DNA of 64,000 bases from Pseudomonas fluorescens (GTDB lineage Bacteria > Pseudomonadota > Gammaproteobacteria > Pseudomonadales > Pseudomonadaceae): positions 682,001 to 746,000 of the forward strand of contig NZ_CP008896.1 in assembly GCF_000730425.1 (NCBI RefSeq), written 5' to 3'. Numbering within the stretch: position 1 is the stretch's first letter; each line of letters opens with the position of its first letter. The notes under the pieces were generated by a model that did no database searches, was not told the origin of the DNA, and worked only from the letters and a program-made list of their open reading frames with translations. This document shows, one piece after another, positions 28,201-36,349 of the stretch. The position numbers were made by a program, and so were the translations under genes.

Positions 28201-28342
28201 GGTGCGCGATGCCGCCTTGGTGGGCGTGCGGGCCAGCCTGGCACTGACCAAGGATGCGCGGGTGAACTTTGACTACAACGGCCTGCTGGCCAGCAAGGAG
28301 AAAACCCACGGCGTGGGCCTGAGCCTGGACTGGGCCTTCTGA
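25232..28342 (+). CDS. prtB: Autotransporter subtilase PrtB
   Basis: 1036-aa paralogue of PrtA with the same plan: signal peptide (to GTAQAA), S8 domain with Asp93, His150 (GDHGTHVGG) and Ser371 (NGTSMAAPHVAG), one beta-strand repeat (GTLVLTGNNTYSGPTLVNQG), passenger linker and C-terminal barrel ending LDWAF. The Asp motif reads IFDQPVYAQHPEF instead of the common D-S/T-G. From the repeat to the barrel it is almost identical to PrtA, while the protease domains differ strongly. GTG 25232 follows AAGGAAGG. N-terminal residues before about 35 are longer than in PrtA. Confidence 0.94.
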   Translation: MNAKQRGFHSAIPTGPGYPLKALSRVPYGALLCCLASLGTAQAAPYVEAGKLGDVASWRSNEFKADWGLGAVNADVAYAAGYSGKGVKLGIFDQPVYAQHPEFSSPGKVQTLVTQGIRQYTDPYIPVKAGEAFRYDGTPSLGSNGKLGDHGTHVGGIAAGDRNGGPMHGVAYNAQILSAENGDPGPEDGIILGNDGAVYEAGWDSLVAHGARIINNSWGIGIGDQFAKGGKDPAFPHFSLSDAQAQFDQIKPLLGTAPGGAYTGAINAARSGVLTIFAAGNDYNLNNPDAISGLAYFVPEIAPNWLSVAALQRNPDANSPNPYVISTFSSRCGYAASFCVSAPGTAIYSSVMVGTTVDNMTLGWNNKNGTSMAAPHVAGAAAVLMERFPYMSGEQISTLLKSTATDLGAPGIDSLYGWGMINLGKAVSGPGMFITAEDIPTEFRIDGGYGSGQFVADLPGVGAVVDAGKPTQRLCDDVHCGRDVWSNDISGHGGLTKQGIGTLVLTGNNTYSGPTLVNQGLLAVNGSLTSAVTVSNSGVLGGSGAIGALHAKSGGTVAPGNSIGTLNVAGDVNFDAGSTYAVELSNSSSDRIVAGGKATLNGGTVTLALENSPTLLSQPEAQSLIGRQYNILQAAGGISGSFASVLPNYLFVGGTLNYGANGVQLDVARTANSFASVAATDNQRAVAAAAEQLGAGNGVYESLLLAPSVASAQGAFQQLSGEIYPALETALVNDNRYLREAVGERLQQGEMGASPHTLDTRGNVWVKALGAWGKTDSHSDTAGYTTSIGGLLAGVDGALDDDTRLGLVAGYSDTSLNMGDGTHSRASVDSYHFGAYAGREIGAWRLSGGATYSWHRADVKRELQYGEVAGKQKAKVDARSTQVFTEAAYRLNLQPLALEPFANLAYVHLDSDGFNEKGDAAALKGGDDTRDLVLSTLGVRALKTFNLTDHQALDVSGTLGWQHNLSSTDSERHLAFASGGPSFAVESSPMVRDAALVGVRASLALTKDARVNFDYNGLLASKEKTHGVGLSLDWAF

Positions 28343-28350
28343 TTTGCACT

Positions 28351-28434
28351 CCACAGGAACCGGCTTGCCGGCGATAAGGCCCTCAAGGCTTGCGATGAGC
28401 TTGAGTACGCCATCGGCAAGCCGGTTCCTACAAG
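28351..28434. repeat. REP pair between prtB and tliA
   Basis: CCACAGGAACCGGCTTGCCGG and inverse CGGCAAGCCGGTTCCTACA; the GGAACCGG variant appears in both arms, so pairing is preserved. Confidence 0.8.
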
Positions 28435-28499
28435 GGAGGGTGGGTGATATCCCGAATTTTTGACTTTCTCGACAATTCCAACAAAAGAGAGGCAATACC

Positions 28500-30347
28500 A
28501 TGGGTGTCTATGACTACAAAAACCTCACCACTGAGGACTCCAAAGCACTGTTCGCCGACGCCATGGCGATCACGTTGTATTCCTACCACAACCTGGATAA
28601 CGGCTTTGCCGAGGGCTACCAGCAAAATGGCTTCGGCCTGGGCCTGCCGGCCACGCTGGTGCAGGCATTGATTGGCAGCAGCAACTCCCAAGGCGTGATT
28701 CCCGGCATCCCGTGGAACCCCGACTCGGAAAAGGCGGCCCTGGATGCCGTGCAGAAGGCCGGTTGGACGCCCATCAGTGCGAGCACCCTCGACTATGGCG
28801 GCAAGGTCGATGCCCGGGGCACTTTCTTTGGCGAAAAGGCCGGCTATACCAGCGCCCAGGTCGAGGTCCTGGGTAAATACGACGATGCTGGCAAACTGCT
28901 GGAAATTGGCATCGCCTTCCGTGGCACTTCGGGCCCTCGGGAAAACTTGATCCTTGATTCCATTGGCGATGTGATCAACGACCTGCTGGCCGCTTTCGGC
29001 CCTGCGGACTATGCAAAAAACTACGCTGGCCAAGCGTTTGGCGACTTGCTTGGCAAAGTCGCCGCGTATGCCACTGCCCAGGGGCTGAGCGGCCAGGATG
29101 TACTGGTCAGCGGCCATAGCTTGGGCGGCCTGGCGGTCAACAGCATGGCGGACTTGAGCAACGACACCTGGTCGGGGTTCTACAAGGACGCCAACTACGT
29201 GGCCTATGCCTCGCCGACCCAGGCCAGCGGCGACAAAGTGTTGAACATCGGCTATGAAAACGATCCGGTGTATCGAGCCCTCGACGGCTCGTCGTTCAAC
29301 CTGTCGTCCGTTGGGGTGCACGACCAACCCCACGCCTCCAGCGCCGATAACATTGTCAGCTTCAACGACCATTACGCCTCGACACTGTGGAACATCCTGC
29401 CGTTTTCCATCCTCAACCTGCCGACCTGGGTCTCCCATTTGCCCACCGGTTATGGCGATGGCATGAGCCGTATCCTGGAGTCTAAGTTCTATGACCTGAC
29501 CAGCCGCGACTCCACCATCATCGTTGCCAACCTGTCCGACCCGGCGCGCGCCAATACCTGGGTGCAGGACCTTAATCGCAACGCCGAAGCCCACAAGGGC
29601 AGCACGTTCATTATCGGCAGCGACGGCAATGACCTGATCCAGGGCGGCCGGGGCAATGACTACCTGGAAGGGCGTGCCGGCAACGACACCTTCCGCGATG
29701 GCGGTGGCTACAACATCCTGCTGGGCGGCAAGGGTTTCAATACCCTGGACCTGCAACAATCGCTGAAAAACGTCGAGGTGGCCAACGATGGCGCGGGCAC
29801 CCTGTATATCCGCGACGGGCAAAGCGGTATCAGCATGACCCGTGATATGGGCGCGATAGTCAGCAAGGAGAGCTATCTGTTGCTGTTCAGCAAGGACGTG
29901 ACCCACAGCGTGACCGACAAGGGCCTGCTGGCGGGCAAGGACCTGACAGCCTACGCGTCGTCACTCAAGGGCGATACCGGTGCCAATGTGCTCAAGGCGG
30001 GCGATGCCGGGCAGTGGCTGTTTGGCCTGGATGGCAGTGACCACCTGATTGGCGGCAAGGGTAATGATGTGCTGGTGGGCGGAGCCGGCAATGACCTGCT
30101 GGAAGCGGGCGGCGGGCGCAATACCTTCCTGTTTGAAGGCGACTTTGGCCAGGACCGGATCCTGGGCTACCAGTCCACGGACAAGCTGGTGTTCATGGGC
30201 GTGGAGGGTGTGGACGGGCAGTACAACTATCTCGACCATGCCAAGGCGGTGGGCAGCGATACGCTGCTGACGTTCGGCGATAACTCGGTGACGTTGGTGG
30301 GAGTAGGGCTGGGCAGCCTGTCGGCGGAGGCGTTCGTTATCACCTGA
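28500..30347 (+). CDS. tliA: Extracellular lipase TliA/LipA (subfamily I.3)
   Basis: 615-aa triacylglycerol lipase exported by AprDEF without a Sec signal. The catalytic triad lies exactly at the subfamily positions: Ser207 (GHSLGG), Asp255 (YENDPVY) and His313 (VSHLPTGYG). RTX calcium repeats occur at about 380-410 (GSDGNDLIQGGRGNDYLEGRAGNDTF) and 505-545 (GGKGNDVLVGGAGNDLLEAGGG). The C-terminal secretion signal ends in a hydrophobic run (VTLVGVGLGSLSAEAFVIT). Length places it with the roughly 617-residue group rather than the shorter 476-residue TliA. AAAGAGG precedes ATG 28500. It is the last gene of the operon and a major cause of lipolytic spoilage of dairy fat. Confidence 0.97.
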   Translation: MGVYDYKNLTTEDSKALFADAMAITLYSYHNLDNGFAEGYQQNGFGLGLPATLVQALIGSSNSQGVIPGIPWNPDSEKAALDAVQKAGWTPISASTLDYGGKVDARGTFFGEKAGYTSAQVEVLGKYDDAGKLLEIGIAFRGTSGPRENLILDSIGDVINDLLAAFGPADYAKNYAGQAFGDLLGKVAAYATAQGLSGQDVLVSGHSLGGLAVNSMADLSNDTWSGFYKDANYVAYASPTQASGDKVLNIGYENDPVYRALDGSSFNLSSVGVHDQPHASSADNIVSFNDHYASTLWNILPFSILNLPTWVSHLPTGYGDGMSRILESKFYDLTSRDSTIIVANLSDPARANTWVQDLNRNAEAHKGSTFIIGSDGNDLIQGGRGNDYLEGRAGNDTFRDGGGYNILLGGKGFNTLDLQQSLKNVEVANDGAGTLYIRDGQSGISMTRDMGAIVSKESYLLLFSKDVTHSVTDKGLLAGKDLTAYASSLKGDTGANVLKAGDAGQWLFGLDGSDHLIGGKGNDVLVGGAGNDLLEAGGGRNTFLFEGDFGQDRILGYQSTDKLVFMGVEGVDGQYNYLDHAKAVGSDTLLTFGDNSVTLVGVGLGSLSAEAFVIT

Positions 30348-30353
30348 AACAAA

Positions 30354-30438
30354 CTGTAGGAGCCGGCTTGCCGGCAATGAGGCCCTTGAATCACATGTGG
30401 GTTTCAAGGCCGCCATCGCCGGCAACCCGGCTCCTGCA
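30354..30438. repeat. REP pair after tliA
   Basis: CTGTAGGAGCCGGCTTGCCGG and inverse CCGGCAACCCGGCTCCTGCA close the operon. The spacer (AATGAGGCCCTTGAATCACA...) resembles that of the prtA-prtB pair. It lies between convergent genes and may also act as terminator. Confidence 0.8.
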
Positions 30439-30441
30439 CGG

Positions 30442-30660
30442 TCAGTCTTCCTTGCGCACGGTGGCGACATCCGCCGCCTTGACCCGCACGCGCTTGCCGG
30501 CGATATCGGTGAACTCGTAAAAACCATCAGGTGTGTTGGCATTCGGCGTGTCTGTGGTCAGGTACTGAGTACCGTTCTGCAAGGTCACGACGGTCGGCGT
30601 CGAGCACCCGGCCAATGCCAGAAATGCCAGTGCAGCCAGCGGCAGGCCCCAGTTCTTCAT
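30442..30660 (-). CDS. Small YgdI/YgdR-type (DUF903) lipoprotein
   Basis: 72-aa lipoprotein with a signal peptide ending in the lipobox LALAGC (Cys19). The short SH3-like mature part (VVTLQNGTQYLTTDTPNANTPDGFYEFTDIAGKRVRVKAADV) is typical of DUF903. Its function is unknown; it is probably in the inner leaflet of the outer membrane. AAAGG is spaced 8 bp before ATG 30660, so this is chosen over the in-frame ATG at 30666 and GTG/ATG codons further upstream. Confidence 0.88.
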   Translation of the reverse strand: MKNWGLPLAALAFLALAGCSTPTVVTLQNGTQYLTTDTPNANTPDGFYEFTDIAGKRVRVKAADVATVRKED

Positions 30661-30854
30661 GTTCATAACCTTTACTCTCATCCTTCAAAAAACCCATGCT
30701 CAACGGCTGCGGGCAACAAATGTTACGCGGATCCACTCCCATCTGATCACTTTTATGCAAAAAGTTGCGTGCGCCACTGATCTATTAGCGATTGCAACAC
30801 AAGCCTGACGGCGGCAATCTGTATGCATAACCAGTATTTTTCCAAGTGCCTGTC

Positions 30855-32504
30855 ATGTCCAACCCCCTCGAAGACCCGCTTTACTACCTGCATAACTTCC
30901 AGCAAGTGCTCGATTGGCTGGGGCAGCGCTATGCCGATGTGCTGGATGACGAAGAACAGCGGTTTATGGCGCAGTTCGCCCAGTTGCCACAACCGGCCCA
31001 GGCCTTGTTGGTGCGGATGGTGATGCGCAAGGGCGTGCATTTTCGCGCGAGCAAGCTCAACTACGGCGAGATCGGCCCGATCGACGTGGCCGTGCAGCCG
31101 TTGCTGGCCCACGGCTGGGTCAGCGAGCAGGGCCTGCTGTCGATTGATGAACTGTGGGGCCAGTTGCAAAAAGGCGAGGTGCTGCAGGCGTTCAAGCCGT
31201 GGATCGAGCAGCCCAGGGGCAAGAAGTCCGACTGGCTGCCGGATTTATCCAGTCATTTCAACGAACCCCGTACGTTTGCGCAGTGGTGTCCTGCACTGGA
31301 CGAGCGGCTTTACAGCCTCACGGTGATGGGCCTGTGTGACCGCCTGCGCCTGATGTTCTTCGGCAACCTGTACCAGGACTGGTCGGAGTTTGTACTGGCG
31401 GACCTGGGGATCTACACCTACGAGAAGGTCGAGTTCTGCGCTGAATCCCGGGGGCTGCGCCATCGTGACGATGTGGATGGCCTGCTGTTCCTGCACCAGT
31501 GCCAACAGGCCTTCGAGGCGGGCCAGGCGCTGGAGGAGGTGCTGGCGCAGATTGCCACGTTGAGCACCGACAACCCCTGGCTGGAAAAGCGACGGGCCAA
31601 GCTGCTGTTCCAGATCGGCCAGCATTGCGAACGGCTCGCCGAACTGACGCTGGCCGAAGTGATCTATCGCGGCTGTCCCTATCCCGGCGCGCGCGCACGC
31701 CTGATCCGGGTACTGGAACGCCAGGAGGATTTCGCCCAGGCGATGGCCCTGGCCCTGGAGGCCCAGGCCGCCCCACAGAGCGCGGCCGAGCAGCAACACC
31801 TGCTGCGGGTGCTGCCGCGGTTGCGGCGCAAGCTGGGTGAGCCGGCGCAGCCCAGGCCCAAGCCCCAGGTGATCCAGCGCCTGGACCTGGAACTGCCATT
31901 CCCGCAACCGCTGGCAGCGGTGGAGTTGTGTGTGCAGGCGCACCTGGGGGATCAAGAGGGGCCGGTGCACTACGTGGAAAACACCCTGGTCAACTCGCTG
32001 TTCGGCCTGCTGTGCTGGCCGGCGATCTTCGCGCCGTTGCCCGGCTCGTTCTTTCACCCGTTCCAGCGCGGGCCGGTGGATTTGCACAGTGAGGACTTCC
32101 AGCCGCGCCGCGCCGAGTTGTTTGCCGCCTGCCTGGAGCAACTGCACGACCAGCGCTACAAAAGCACGATCCGCCAGCGCTACGCCGAAAAATGGGGGAT
32201 CCAGTCGCCGTTTGTGTTCTGGAATGTGTTGAGCGAAGAACTGCTCGAACAGGCCCTCGCTTGCTTGCCCGCCGAACATCTGCGGCACTGGTTCGAGCGC
32301 CTGTTGCTGGACATCCGCGCCAACCGCGCCGGGATGCCGGACCTGATCCAGTTCTGGCCGGCGCAAAAAACCTACCGCATGATCGAAGTCAAAGGCCCGG
32401 GCGATCGCCTGCAGGACAACCAACTGCGCTGGCTGGAGTTCTGTGGCGAGCACCAGATGCCGGTTACCGTGTGTTATGTGCGCTGGGCGGAGCAGGGCGC
32501 TTGA
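30855..32504 (+). CDS. VRR-NUC domain nuclease (bacterial FAN1-like)
   Basis: 549-aa protein with the VRR-NUC nuclease domain at the C-terminus. The core is GMPDLIQFWPAQKTYRMIEVKGPGDRLQDNQLRWLEF, with the PD-(D/E)xK residues Asp, Glu and Lys all present. The N-terminal half is helical, like the SAP/TPR parts of FAN1. Bacterial FAN1 proteins are structure-specific 5'-flap nucleases able to process interstrand crosslinks. ATG 30855 is chosen over the GTG at 30846. Its end overlaps the start of the next gene, so the nuclease and helicase are translationally coupled and probably act together. Confidence 0.9.
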   Translation: MSNPLEDPLYYLHNFQQVLDWLGQRYADVLDDEEQRFMAQFAQLPQPAQALLVRMVMRKGVHFRASKLNYGEIGPIDVAVQPLLAHGWVSEQGLLSIDELWGQLQKGEVLQAFKPWIEQPRGKKSDWLPDLSSHFNEPRTFAQWCPALDERLYSLTVMGLCDRLRLMFFGNLYQDWSEFVLADLGIYTYEKVEFCAESRGLRHRDDVDGLLFLHQCQQAFEAGQALEEVLAQIATLSTDNPWLEKRRAKLLFQIGQHCERLAELTLAEVIYRGCPYPGARARLIRVLERQEDFAQAMALALEAQAAPQSAAEQQHLLRVLPRLRRKLGEPAQPRPKPQVIQRLDLELPFPQPLAAVELCVQAHLGDQEGPVHYVENTLVNSLFGLLCWPAIFAPLPGSFFHPFQRGPVDLHSEDFQPRRAELFAACLEQLHDQRYKSTIRQRYAEKWGIQSPFVFWNVLSEELLEQALACLPAEHLRHWFERLLLDIRANRAGMPDLIQFWPAQKTYRMIEVKGPGDRLQDNQLRWLEFCGEHQMPVTVCYVRWAEQGA

Positions 32505-34753
32505 GCTATACCGTCGCCGTGCGGGCATTGTGCGAGTTCACGGCCAAGGCGGGTGACCTCGATTTGCGGTTTACCCCGTCGCCCAGTGCCCAGGAAGGCA
32601 TGGTTGGGCATCGCATGGTGGCATCGCGCCGCAGCGCGCACTACCAGAGCGAAGTGGCTCTGGAGGGGCTCTACCAACAGTTGACCGTGCGTGGCCGTGC
32701 CGATGGCTATGATCCGGATCGCAATGTGCTGGAAGAGGTCAAGACCTACCGTGGCGACCTGGCTGCCCAGCCGGCCAACCACCGGCAACTGCACTGGGCC
32801 CAGGCCAAGGTCTACGGCTGGCTGATGTGCAGCACGCTGGGGTTGCCCGAGATTGGCTTGGCGCTGGTGTATTTCGATATCGTCAGCGAGCGCGAAACGG
32901 TGATCAGCCAGGTTTGCACGGTTGATGAACTGCAAGCGTTCTTCAATCGCCAGTGCGCGTTGTTTCTCGGCTGGGCCGAGCAGCAGGCCCGCCAGCGCCA
33001 GGCCCGGGACGCCGCGACCAAGGCCCTGGCCTTTCCCCACGCAGGCTTTCGCCTGGGCCAGCGCACCCTTGCCGAGTCGGTGTACAAGGCCGTCAGTACC
33101 GGGCGCTGCCTGATGGCGCAGGCCCCCACGGGGATCGGCAAGACCATGGGGACGGTGTTCCCGATGCTCAAGGCGATGGCGCCGCAGCAGTTGGACAAGC
33201 TGTTCTTCCTCACGGCCAAGACCCCGGGCCGCAAACTGGCGCTGGACGCGGTGCAGGTGCTGCACGCCAGTACCGACCTGCCATTGCGCGTGCTGGAGCT
33301 GGTGGCGCGAGACAAGGCCTGCGAGCACCTGGACAAAGCCTGCCACGGCGATTCCTGCCCGCTGGCCAAGGGCTTTTATGATCGCCTGCCAGCCGCGCGC
33401 GAAGCTGCCGCCGAGGTGCGGCTGCTGGATCAGCGTCATTTGCGCGAGGTGGCGCTGGCCCACGGGGTGTGCCCCTATTACCTGAGCCAGGAAATGGCGC
33501 GCTGGTGCGACATGGTGGTCGCCGACTACAACTATTACTTTGATTTTGGCGCCATGCTGTTTGGCCTGGCCCAGCTCAACCAATGGCGGGTCGCTGTGCT
33601 GGTGGACGAAGCCCATAACCTGGTGGAGCGGGGCCGCTCGATGTACAGCGCCGACCTTGATCAGTTTGCCCTGAAGAGCTTGCGCGATACCGCCCCCGAA
33701 CCGTTGAAAAAACCGTTGCAGCGGCTCAACCGAGAATGGAATGCACTGCACAAGGAGCAGGTCGCGGCGTACCAGGCTTATGCCAGCAAACCGGACAAGC
33801 TGTTGCAGGCCCTGGCCCTGTGCACCAGCGCCATGGGCGAGTATTTCAACGACCATCCGCAGGCACTCACGGGCCAACTGCAAGGCTTTTACTTCGAGGC
33901 CTTGCAGTTCGCCAAGGTGGCGGAGCTGTTCAACGAGCAGTTTGTTTTTGACATCAGCCAGCGCGACCCGCTGGCCAGGCGCCGCTTCTCACGCTTGAGC
34001 CTGCGCAATGTGGTCCCGGCTGAGTTTCTCCGCCCACGCTTGACGGCGGCCCGCAGCAGCGTGCTGTTTTCCGCAACCCTGAGCCCCCGGCATTACTATG
34101 CCAACCTGCTGGGTCTGCCGGCGGATACCCCATGGATCGACGTGGAATCGCCCTTCGAGGCTGCGCAACTGCAAGTGCACATCATCGACCGCATCTCCAC
34201 CCGTTTTGTGCATCGCCAGGCCTCCCTGGCGCCCATCGTCGCGCTGATCGCCGAGCAGTTTGAACGTGCGCCCGGCAACTACCTGGCATTTTTCAGCAGC
34301 TTTGATTACCAGCAGCAGGTGGCGCAGTTGCTGGCCGAACGGTATCCGTCGATCCCCACCTGGCATCAGTCGCGGGGCATGGCCGAGGCCGAGCGCCAGG
34401 CCTTCCTCGACCAGTTCACCGCGCACAGCCAGGGCGTGGGGTTTGCAGTGCTGGGCGGAGCGTTCGGCGAAGGGATCGACCTGCCTGGCGCACGCCTGAT
34501 CGGGGCCTTTATCGCCACCCTGGGCCTGGCGCAACTCAACCCGGTCAACGAACAGATAAAGCTGCGCATGGGCGCGCTCTTCGGTGAGGGGTATGACTAC
34601 ACCTACCTGTATCCCGGGATCCAGAAGGTGGTGCAGGCGGCGGGGCGGGTGATTCGCACCCAGCAGGACCAGGGGGTGGTGATGCTGATCGATGACCGTT
34701 TTGCCGAGCCCAAGGTGCGGTCGCTGTTGCCGCGTTGGTGGTCGCTGACCTGA
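32501..34753 (+). CDS. DinG/XPD-type Fe-S helicase with N-terminal PD-(D/E)xK nuclease domain
   Basis: 750-aa superfamily 2 helicase. Walker A is QAPTGIGKTMG, DEAH box VLVDEAHNLVERG and motif VI QAAGRVIRTQQDQGV. A four-cysteine Fe-S cluster segment is visible (CEHLDKACHGDSCPLAKG, then GVCPYYLSQE). About 100 N-terminal residues contain GRADGYDPDRNVLEEVKTYRGD, a Cas4/RecB-like nuclease core. The start is TTG 32501, with GGAGCAGGG upstream; its TTGA overlaps the stop of the VRR-NUC gene. Earlier codons in this frame lie inside that gene and are not used. It probably unwinds and trims DNA repair intermediates with the VRR-NUC partner. Confidence 0.88.
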   Translation: MSYTVAVRALCEFTAKAGDLDLRFTPSPSAQEGMVGHRMVASRRSAHYQSEVALEGLYQQLTVRGRADGYDPDRNVLEEVKTYRGDLAAQPANHRQLHWAQAKVYGWLMCSTLGLPEIGLALVYFDIVSERETVISQVCTVDELQAFFNRQCALFLGWAEQQARQRQARDAATKALAFPHAGFRLGQRTLAESVYKAVSTGRCLMAQAPTGIGKTMGTVFPMLKAMAPQQLDKLFFLTAKTPGRKLALDAVQVLHASTDLPLRVLELVARDKACEHLDKACHGDSCPLAKGFYDRLPAAREAAAEVRLLDQRHLREVALAHGVCPYYLSQEMARWCDMVVADYNYYFDFGAMLFGLAQLNQWRVAVLVDEAHNLVERGRSMYSADLDQFALKSLRDTAPEPLKKPLQRLNREWNALHKEQVAAYQAYASKPDKLLQALALCTSAMGEYFNDHPQALTGQLQGFYFEALQFAKVAELFNEQFVFDISQRDPLARRRFSRLSLRNVVPAEFLRPRLTAARSSVLFSATLSPRHYYANLLGLPADTPWIDVESPFEAAQLQVHIIDRISTRFVHRQASLAPIVALIAEQFERAPGNYLAFFSSFDYQQQVAQLLAERYPSIPTWHQSRGMAEAERQAFLDQFTAHSQGVGFAVLGGAFGEGIDLPGARLIGAFIATLGLAQLNPVNEQIKLRMGALFGEGYDYTYLYPGIQKVVQAAGRVIRTQQDQGVVMLIDDRFAEPKVRSLLPRWWSLT

Positions 34754-34832
34754 GGTATTTGCCCGATCAATGATGCTGGCGCAGGCCATGCCGGTGGGGC
34801 AGTCTGCAGCAGTCCCCTCATGGAGCTGCGCG

Positions 34833-35768
34833 ATGAGTGCTATCGAACAACAGACGATCCCGGTCAACGGTATTCAATTGAGCCTGTATATCGCCGGCCC
34901 CGAGAGCGGAACGCCGGTGTGGTTGCTCCATGGTTTCCCCGAGTGTTGGCACTCCTGGCGCCAACAGATACCCGCGCTGACCGCCGCCGGGTATCGGGTG
35001 TTCGTGCCGCAGATGCGCGGCTATGGACGCAGCAGTGCCCCCGCAGACATTGTCGACTACGACGTGCTGACCCTGTGCGCCGATATCCAGGGCGCCATGG
35101 ACCTGTTCGGGCACCGTCGGGTGGCGATGGTTGGCCATGACTGGGGCGCAGTGGTGGCCTGGCACCTGGCCTTGCTGGAGCCGCAGCGCATCAGCGCTCT
35201 GGTCACGATGTCGGTGCCCTTTGCCGGTCGCGCCCGCAGGCCGGTGATCGAGATCATGCGCGAGCTGTATGCCGGGCGTTTCAACTACATCCTGTACTTC
35301 CAGCAGCCCGGCGTGGCGGAGCAGGAACTGGAGGCGGATATCGAGCGCACTCTGCGCCTGTTTATGCAGGACCAGGATGTGTTCCTGCAGCAAAAGCCGG
35401 CCACCGCCCGCTTGCTGGAAGGCGTCACGCCACCCGGCGCCTTGCCGGCCTGGTGCAGCCAGCACGACCTGGATATCTATGTGCAGACCTTCGCCAAGGG
35501 GTTTCGCGGGCCGTTGAACTGGTATCGCAACTTCGAGCGCAACTGGCAACGCACCGAGTTCCTGGCGGGCCGCCAGGTGTTGCAACCGACGCTGTTCCTG
35601 ATCGGTGACCGCGACCCGGTGGGGGTGTTTGAGGCCCACACGCTCAAGCGCATGCCGCAGGTGGTGCCGCAGTTGGAACAGCATGTCCTGGCCAACTGCG
35701 GGCACTGGATCCAGGTGGAGCAGGGCGCGCAGGTCAACGCCCTGTTGCTGGCGTTTCTCGGGCGCTGA
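34833..35768 (+). CDS. Alpha/beta hydrolase (epoxide-hydrolase/haloalkane-dehalogenase-like)
   Basis: 311-aa alpha/beta hydrolase. The oxyanion motif is LLHGFPECWHSWRQQ, the epoxide-hydrolase-type block is VPQMRGYGRSSAP, the nucleophile elbow is GHDWGAVVAWHLAL (Asp nucleophile), a late Asp lies in LFLIGDRDPVGVF, and His in ANCGHWIQVEQ. An Asp nucleophile rather than Ser favours soluble epoxide hydrolase or dehalogenase chemistry over esterase activity. The substrate is unknown. GGAG about 8 bp upstream supports ATG 34833. Confidence 0.88.
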   Translation: MSAIEQQTIPVNGIQLSLYIAGPESGTPVWLLHGFPECWHSWRQQIPALTAAGYRVFVPQMRGYGRSSAPADIVDYDVLTLCADIQGAMDLFGHRRVAMVGHDWGAVVAWHLALLEPQRISALVTMSVPFAGRARRPVIEIMRELYAGRFNYILYFQQPGVAEQELEADIERTLRLFMQDQDVFLQQKPATARLLEGVTPPGALPAWCSQHDLDIYVQTFAKGFRGPLNWYRNFERNWQRTEFLAGRQVLQPTLFLIGDRDPVGVFEAHTLKRMPQVVPQLEQHVLANCGHWIQVEQGAQVNALLLAFLGR

Positions 35769-35771
35769 GTG

Positions 35772-36203
35772 TCAGCCCTTGGCCTTGGCCAGGAACGGCG
35801 CCAGGCGCCGGCCCATTTCGTCGCCAAGGGCTTGCAGCCCGCTCAAGGGGCGGACCATCACTTCAAACTCGATGATCTGCCCCTGCTCGTTGAAGCGGAT
35901 CAGGTCGATGCCCTTGAGCTGCTTGTCGCCCACCCGCGCGCTGAACTCCAACATCACGTTGTGGCCGTCGGCGCTGGCCAGTTCGCGGTGGTACTGGAAG
36001 TCTTCAAAGACGGTAGACACTGTGTTGAGGATCATTGATACCACCGGCGCGCCGGGGTAGGGCGTATGCGCCATCGGCGAGCGAAACACCGCCTGTGGGG
36101 CCAGCAGCTCGGGCAGGGCCGTCAAGTCTGCGGCGGCGAGCATGGCGTGCCAGCGTTGCAGGGTGTGGGCGGCCCCGGGGGCCAATTGCAGGGCTTCGGA
36201 CAT
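35772..36203 (-). CDS. NTF2-like/SnoaL-type protein
   Basis: 143-aa single-domain protein of the NTF2/SnoaL superfamily: helix LQRWHAMLAAADLTALPELLAPQAVFRSPM, then strands HNVMLEFSARVGDKQLKGIDLIRFNEQGQIIEFEVMVRP. It has no signal peptide. Members bind small hydrophobic ligands or act as isomerases and cyclases; the role here is unknown. It is convergent with the alpha/beta hydrolase (3-bp gap). Confidence 0.85.
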   Translation of the reverse strand: MSEALQLAPGAAHTLQRWHAMLAAADLTALPELLAPQAVFRSPMAHTPYPGAPVVSMILNTVSTVFEDFQYHRELASADGHNVMLEFSARVGDKQLKGIDLIRFNEQGQIIEFEVMVRPLSGLQALGDEMGRRLAPFLAKAKG

Positions 36204-36305
36204 GGTCTGTACCTGTTCTTATGGATGTCGAGCAACCATAAGAGCAGCCGCGAGGTGGGATCAATGATCCAAACTGACAGTTATATGTCTGGAGCAAACA
36301 CCAGA

Positions 36306-36337
36306 CCTGTAGGAGCGGGCAAGCCCGCTCCTACAGG
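36306..36337. terminator. Perfect 15-bp hairpin (REP-like)
   Basis: CCTGTAGGAGCGGGC-AA-GCCCGCTCCTACAGG is a perfect inverted repeat with a 2-nt loop, just downstream of the alpha-E gene stop. It has the REP core and may terminate the minus-strand operon. Confidence 0.7.
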
Positions 36338-36349
36338 GACGTGCGGTAT

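Noticed and set aside
32192..32500. Upstream extension of the helicase to 32192
   Set aside because: These codons lie inside the VRR-NUC gene in another frame and lack similarity; the TTG at 32501 has a good ribosome site and starts the conserved part.
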